A stretch of DNA of 64,000 bases from Herpetosiphon aurantiacus DSM 785 (GTDB taxonomy: Bacteria > Chloroflexota > Chloroflexia > Chloroflexales > Herpetosiphonaceae): assembly GCA_000018565.1 (NCBI GenBank), contig CP000875.1, forward strand, positions 3,053,199 to 3,117,198, written 5' to 3'. The notes under the pieces are model-generated. The model was not told the origin of the DNA. It made no database searches and worked only from the letters and a program-made list of their open reading frames with translations. Numbering within the stretch: position 1 is the stretch's first letter; each line of letters starts with the position of its first letter. Both the position numbers and the translations under genes were made by a program. This document shows positions 60,675 to 64,000 of the stretch, in pieces.

Positions 60675-61217
60675 CTATGCTTTATGCTCTGGGCGCTTCG
60701 CTTCCCACTCTGAGCGCAGCATGCCCATTTGAATCACATCGACATATTCGCCATTATTGTAAAAATGCTGACGCAACCGTCCTTCGTGGATAAAACCACA
60801 CTTTTCATAGGCTGCAACCGCACGGGGATTATTGCTGCCAGTGGTGAGCCAAATTCGTCGATAATTTTGAATTCTGAAAGCCCAGCCTAATAACACTTGA
60901 ATCGCATCGCTGCCATAACCTTTGCCCACATAATCGGGATGATAAATACCAATCCCAAATTCGCTGCATTGGGCGACCCGATCTTGATGGTGCAACCCAA
61001 TCGTGCCAATCACCACCCCCTCAACTTCGATGATAAACCACGACTTTTCAGGATTCTCAAGGTGTTTCTCGAAGCGCTTTTCGATGCTCGCCAACGATGT
61101 TGGCGACCAGGTACCATCACCAAGCAACACCAATTCAACATTTTTTTCGAGCTCATGCAAGATTTTGCTATCTTCACGCTCGATCGATCGCAGAGTAACT
61201 AAGTTGCCTTTTAACAC
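60675..61217 (-). CDS. GNAT-family acetyltransferase (RimJ/RimL-like)
   Basis: 180 residues, a cytoplasmic acetyl-CoA-dependent N-acetyltransferase. Features: 'VTLRSIEREDSKIL' at the start, 'VVIGTIGLHH' strand, the acetyl-CoA loop 'YVGKGYGSDAI', and the C-terminal 'NNPRAVAAYEKCGFIHEG' typical of the RimJ/RimL/SpeG-like group. It starts at GTG 61217 with AAGGAG upstream. The substrate is unknown (protein N-terminus, polyamine or antibiotic). Confidence 0.9.
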   Translation of the reverse strand: MLKGNLVTLRSIEREDSKILHELEKNVELVLLGDGTWSPTSLASIEKRFEKHLENPEKSWFIIEVEGVVIGTIGLHHQDRVAQCSEFGIGIYHPDYVGKGYGSDAIQVLLGWAFRIQNYRRIWLTTGSNNPRAVAAYEKCGFIHEGRLRQHFYNNGEYVDVIQMGMLRSEWEAKRPEHKA

Positions 61218-61435
61218 GCTAATCGCTCCTTATCAGACTGATCTAGCGCTAGTATAGGCCCGATTATTGAGCAACTCATCCATCAGAAGGTTGATTAAAC
61301 ACGCAGCCTCACTAGCAAATAAATGAGAATCATAAAGAAATTTTAATAAATCTCTTGACTTTAGCGCTTGCTGTATGCTAGATTCGTTACTAAGTTCATT
61401 GGAATAACTTTCCAGCAACTTGGAGGACTTTATAG

Positions 61436-63067
61436 ATGGCTGAACAACCACGCTCTTTTTTTGGCTCACGCTTAATTCAACGAGCTATTTTGATTTTGGC
61501 GATCTGCGCGGTGATTGTGCCGTTATTCGCCAGTAAATCATCATATGCTGCCGCCACGCCACGTCGCCCGTTTCCCCAACATACCCAATATGCCAGCGGC
61601 ACGATCAAGCCCAATCATCGCAGCCAAGCCCAACTTGATAGCGATGTTAAGGCATTTTATGATGTTTGGAAAAGCCGCTATGTGGTTCGCGCTGGCACGA
61701 GCAGTGCTGGCAACCCCTACTATCGGATTAGTTTTGGCAGCAGTGCGCCCAACGTAACCGTTTCCGAAGGCCAAGGTTATGGCATGGTGATTATGGCCTT
61801 AATGGCGGGCTATGATCCCGAAGCTCAAACAATTTTTGATGGTTTATGGGAGTTTTCGCGCACCAATCCCAGCAATATCGATTCGCGCCTGATGGGTTGG
61901 CGCATTCCTAGCGATGGCTCGGGCAATGATAGTGCTTTCGATGGCGATGCTGATATCGCTTATGGCCTGATTTTGGCCGATGCTCAATGGGGTAGCACTG
62001 GTCGAATCAATTATGCCAGCGCGGCAAACACGGTTTTGGATGGGGTTTTATCATCGACCATTGGGCCAAATAGCCGCTTGCCCATGTTGGGCGATTGGGT
62101 TTCGCCGAATGGTAGCCCGCATAGCCAATATACGCCACGGCCCTCAGATTTTATGCCCAGCCACTTCCGCGATTACCGAGCCTTTACTGGCAATGCCACT
62201 TGGGATACGGTGCTGAGCAAAACCCAAGGTGTGGTTGATAGCATTCAAGCCCAATATAGCCCCAATACTGGCTTGATGCCCGATTTTGTGGTGCAAGCCA
62301 ACACAACGCCTAAGCCATCGCCTGCCAACTTCTTGGAAAGCGAAAACGATGGCAATTATTACTATAACTCGGGTCGTGTGCCATGGCGCTTGGGAGCCGA
62401 TGCCGTGATTTTTGGCGACGCTGCTTCATTACGTCAAGCTCAAAAAATCTCGCGTTGGATCGAGCAAGCCACTGGTGGGACAGCAAGCAATATTCGGGCT
62501 GGCTATAGCTTGAATGGTACGGCCTTGCCCGATAGTGGCTATTTCAGCACCTTCTTTGCAGCGCCATTTGGGGTTGCAGCCATGACCGTGCCAGCCAGCC
62601 AGCAATGGCTCAATCGAGTTTACGATGCGGTGCGCAGTAATCACCAAGATTATTTCGAAGATACCGTAACGCTGCAATGTTTGCTATTGATGTCGGGCAA
62701 TTATTGGTCGCCAAGCCGCAGCAGCACCAGCCCAACCGCAACCCCACGCCCTGCAACTGCAACCCCACGCCCTGCGACGGCAACGCCACGACCCGCCACC
62801 GCAACGCCACGTCCAGCAACTGCGACCCCGCGCCCAGCCACCGCCACCCCACGCCCAGCCACCGCCACCCCACGCCCAGCCACCGCCACCCCACAACCTG
62901 CCACGGCAACCCCAAACGGCGTTGCAGCGTGGGATGGCAATATGCGAGCCTACAAAGTGGGCGATCGGGTCAGCTACAACGGGCGCATCTATCGCTGTTT
63001 ACAAGCACATACCTCGTTATCAACTTGGACTCCTGAGGCTGTTCCGGCCTTATGGCAAGCTGAATAA
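61436..63067 (+). CDS. Secreted GH8 endoglucanase with CBM5/12-like module
   Basis: 543 residues, exported endo-beta-1,4-glucanase (cellulase or chitosanase family). A signal peptide occupies 1-39 (AILILAICAVIVPLFASKSSYAA). The GH8 catalytic domain is about 50-420, with acid Glu in 'SEGQGYGMVIMAL' and catalytic Asp in 'DGDADIAYGLILADAQW'. A linker of eight TATPRPA-type heptads leads to a C-terminal chitin/cellulose-binding module ('AWDGNMRAYKVGDRVSYNGR', ending 'TSLSTWTPEAVPALW') of the CBM5/12 type. GGAGG lies before the ATG. With the two GH1 beta-glucosidases and the ABC importer it would complete a cello- or chito-oligosaccharide route. Confidence 0.93.
   Translation: MAEQPRSFFGSRLIQRAILILAICAVIVPLFASKSSYAAATPRRPFPQHTQYASGTIKPNHRSQAQLDSDVKAFYDVWKSRYVVRAGTSSAGNPYYRISFGSSAPNVTVSEGQGYGMVIMALMAGYDPEAQTIFDGLWEFSRTNPSNIDSRLMGWRIPSDGSGNDSAFDGDADIAYGLILADAQWGSTGRINYASAANTVLDGVLSSTIGPNSRLPMLGDWVSPNGSPHSQYTPRPSDFMPSHFRDYRAFTGNATWDTVLSKTQGVVDSIQAQYSPNTGLMPDFVVQANTTPKPSPANFLESENDGNYYYNSGRVPWRLGADAVIFGDAASLRQAQKISRWIEQATGGTASNIRAGYSLNGTALPDSGYFSTFFAAPFGVAAMTVPASQQWLNRVYDAVRSNHQDYFEDTVTLQCLLLMSGNYWSPSRSSTSPTATPRPATATPRPATATPRPATATPRPATATPRPATATPRPATATPRPATATPQPATATPNGVAAWDGNMRAYKVGDRVSYNGRIYRCLQAHTSLSTWTPEAVPALWQAE
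62735..62902 (+). repeat. Eight tandem 21-bp repeats coding the TATPRPA linker
   Basis: Seven TATPRPA units plus one TATPQPA, then TATP. The third to fifth units differ in codons while the last ones are nearly identical at the DNA level, so recent slippage is likely. It should vary in copy number between strains. Confidence 0.85.
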
Positions 63068-63095
63068 CCTTCGTTCGATAAGGGCGGGTTTTAAC

Positions 63096-63184
63096 GTTCC
63101 CTCACCCCAACCCCTCTCCCACTGCGGTGGGCGAGGGGCTTTTGGTTTCGTGGTTCTCCCTCGCCTCGCTCGGCGGGTGAGGGA
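63096..63184. repeat. GC-rich palindromic intergenic repeat, copy D
   Basis: GTTCCCTCACCCCAACCCCTC, CACTGCGGTGGGCGAGGGGC, a TTTGGTTTCGTGGTT spacer almost as in copy A, and CCCTCGCCTCGCTCGGCGGGTGAGGGA (in parts). It lies between the convergent GH8 and aldo/keto reductase genes and may end both transcripts. Confidence 0.75.
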
Positions 63185-63201
63185 CATATTCCCAAGGAAA
63201 A

Positions 63202-64000
63202 TCACTCGCTTAGAACGGTTTCAATCGTAGCAAGTTCTTCATCACTAAATGTCAAATTGTTGAGGGCTGTAATGGCATCGTCGATCTGCGAAATACGGCT
63301 AGCTCCGATTAACACTGAGGTCATAGTTGGGTGGCGCAACACCCAAGCCAAGGCCATTTGGGCTAAAGTTTGGTCGCGAGCTTGCGCCAAATCATTCAAC
63401 TGAGCAACTTTAGCTAAAGCACTATCGGTAATATGGGCAGGCTTGAGAAAGCCATGCGATTTGGCGGCACGCGAATCGCCTGGAATGCCTTGCAAATAGC
63501 GATCAGTTAACAGGCCTTGGGCCAGCGGCGAAAAAGCAATACAGCCAATGCCTTGCTCGGCCAAGGTTGCCAACAAACCACCCTCAACCCAGCGATTGAA
63601 CATATTGTAGGATGGTTGGTGGATCAAACATGGTGTGCCAAGTTGGCGCAGAATCGCGCTCGCGGCGGCAGTTTGCTCAGCAGAATAATTGGAAAGCCCC
63701 ACATAGAGCGCCTTACCACTACGTACAATCTGATCGAGGGCTTGCATGGTTTCTTCGAGCGGCGTTTCGGGGTCGGGGCGATGATGATAGAAAATATCAA
63801 CGTACTCCAAGCCCATGCGCTTTAAGCTTTGATCAAGGCTGGAAACCAGATACTTACGCGAACCCCAATCGCCATACGGGCCAGCCCACATATAGTAGCC
63901 AGCCTTGGTCGAAATCACCAATTCATCACGGTAGGGTTTAAGATCATGCTGGAGCATCCGGCCAAAATTTTCTTCGGCAGAGCCTGGCGGCGGGCCATAG
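63202..64000 (-). CDS. Aldo/keto reductase, YghZ-like (N-terminus beyond the window)
   Basis: NADPH-dependent aldehyde reductase; 266 residues are visible and the frame continues past base 64000 (the codons upstream of the first Met read 'YGPPPGSAEENFGR', typical of the family). Landmarks: 'ISTKAGYYMW' with the catalytic Lys, 'RMGLEYVDIFYHHRPDPETP' split across the cofactor barrel, 'GKALYVGLSNYS', 'CIAFSPLAQGLLTDRY' and the C-terminal 'SVLIGASRISQIDDAI'. It resembles the L-glyceraldehyde 3-phosphate reductase group. The Met at 63957 is internal. Confidence 0.92.
   Translation of the reverse strand, partial: YGPPPGSAEENFGRMLQHDLKPYRDELVISTKAGYYMWAGPYGDWGSRKYLVSSLDQSLKRMGLEYVDIFYHHRPDPETPLEETMQALDQIVRSGKALYVGLSNYSAEQTAAASAILRQLGTPCLIHQPSYNMFNRWVEGGLLATLAEQGIGCIAFSPLAQGLLTDRYLQGIPGDSRAAKSHGFLKPAHITDSALAKVAQLNDLAQARDQTLAQMALAWVLRHPTMTSVLIGASRISQIDDAITALNNLTFSDEELATIETVLSE

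Noticed and set aside
62735-62902. Short tandem repeats as CRISPR or regulatory iterons
   Set aside because: 21-bp direct tandem units coding a Thr/Pro linker, no spacers.
62684-62940. Antisense Gly/Ala-rich open frames
   Set aside because: Shadows of the repetitive linker on the other strand.
1-64000. tRNA or rRNA genes
   Set aside because: No cloverleaf or rRNA-like segment was recognised by eye in any gap; a covariance search would be needed to exclude one.

Overview
The window looks like a chromosomal stretch of a filamentous, predatory Chloroflexota bacterium, most likely Herpetosiphon. The grounds are roughly 50 % GC, secreted CSLREA and FG-GAP proteins, many carbohydrate-active genes, GC-rich palindromic intergenic repeats and a large modular NRPS/PKS locus. 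The genus call is inference from gene content; no rRNA or other marker gene is present.

Left part (1-13.3 kb), minus strand unless noted: a sugar/oligosaccharide uptake locus (partial ABC permease, family 5 binding lipoprotein, LacI regulator); a plus-strand pair made of a GlxA-type regulator and a membrane-anchored DJ-1-like relative; a GH1 beta-glucosidase; endonuclease III; a secreted protein with seven exact-length 67-residue FG-GAP repeats; a LOG-family protein (+); and a secreted CSLREA/parallel beta-helix protein.

Central part (13.4-49.7 kb): a two-armed biosynthetic locus. The leftward arm holds a DrrAB-like ABC exporter, a GT1 glycosyltransferase, an acyl-CoA/ACP ligase and an aromatic amino acid ammonia-lyase. 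Across a 1.2-kb AT-rich spacer with a consensus sigma-70 promoter, the rightward arm encodes an assembly line: ACP-KS-AT-DH-KR-ACP / C-A(Thr)-PCP-C / degenerate A-acyl ligase-KR-ACP / C-A(aromatic)-PCP / KS-AT-ACP-TE, then a type II thioesterase, a second glycosyltransferase, a TylF-like O-methyltransferase and a small membrane protein. A 14-bp-stem terminator ends it. The simplest reading is an aryl- or acyl-started polyketide carrying Thr, a 2-hydroxy acid, Tyr/Phe and a terminal ketide, released by the TE, then glycosylated, methylated and exported. I do not recognise this exact architecture.

Right part (49.8-64 kb): two STAS-domain signalling proteins, a second GH1 beta-glucosidase sharing a LacI-type operator with the first, RibD, a three-gene set (YtcJ-like amidohydrolase, lipoprotein, ABC-2 permease), a 27-residue membrane peptide gene, a Nudix hydrolase, a zinc-ribbon membrane protein, a GNAT acetyltransferase, a secreted GH8 endoglucanase with a CBM5/12-like module, and a partial aldo/keto reductase. 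Four copies of a GC-rich palindromic repeat and two copies of a ~175-bp MITE-like element with inverted ends are scattered between genes. Three convergent gene pairs overlap at their stop codons.
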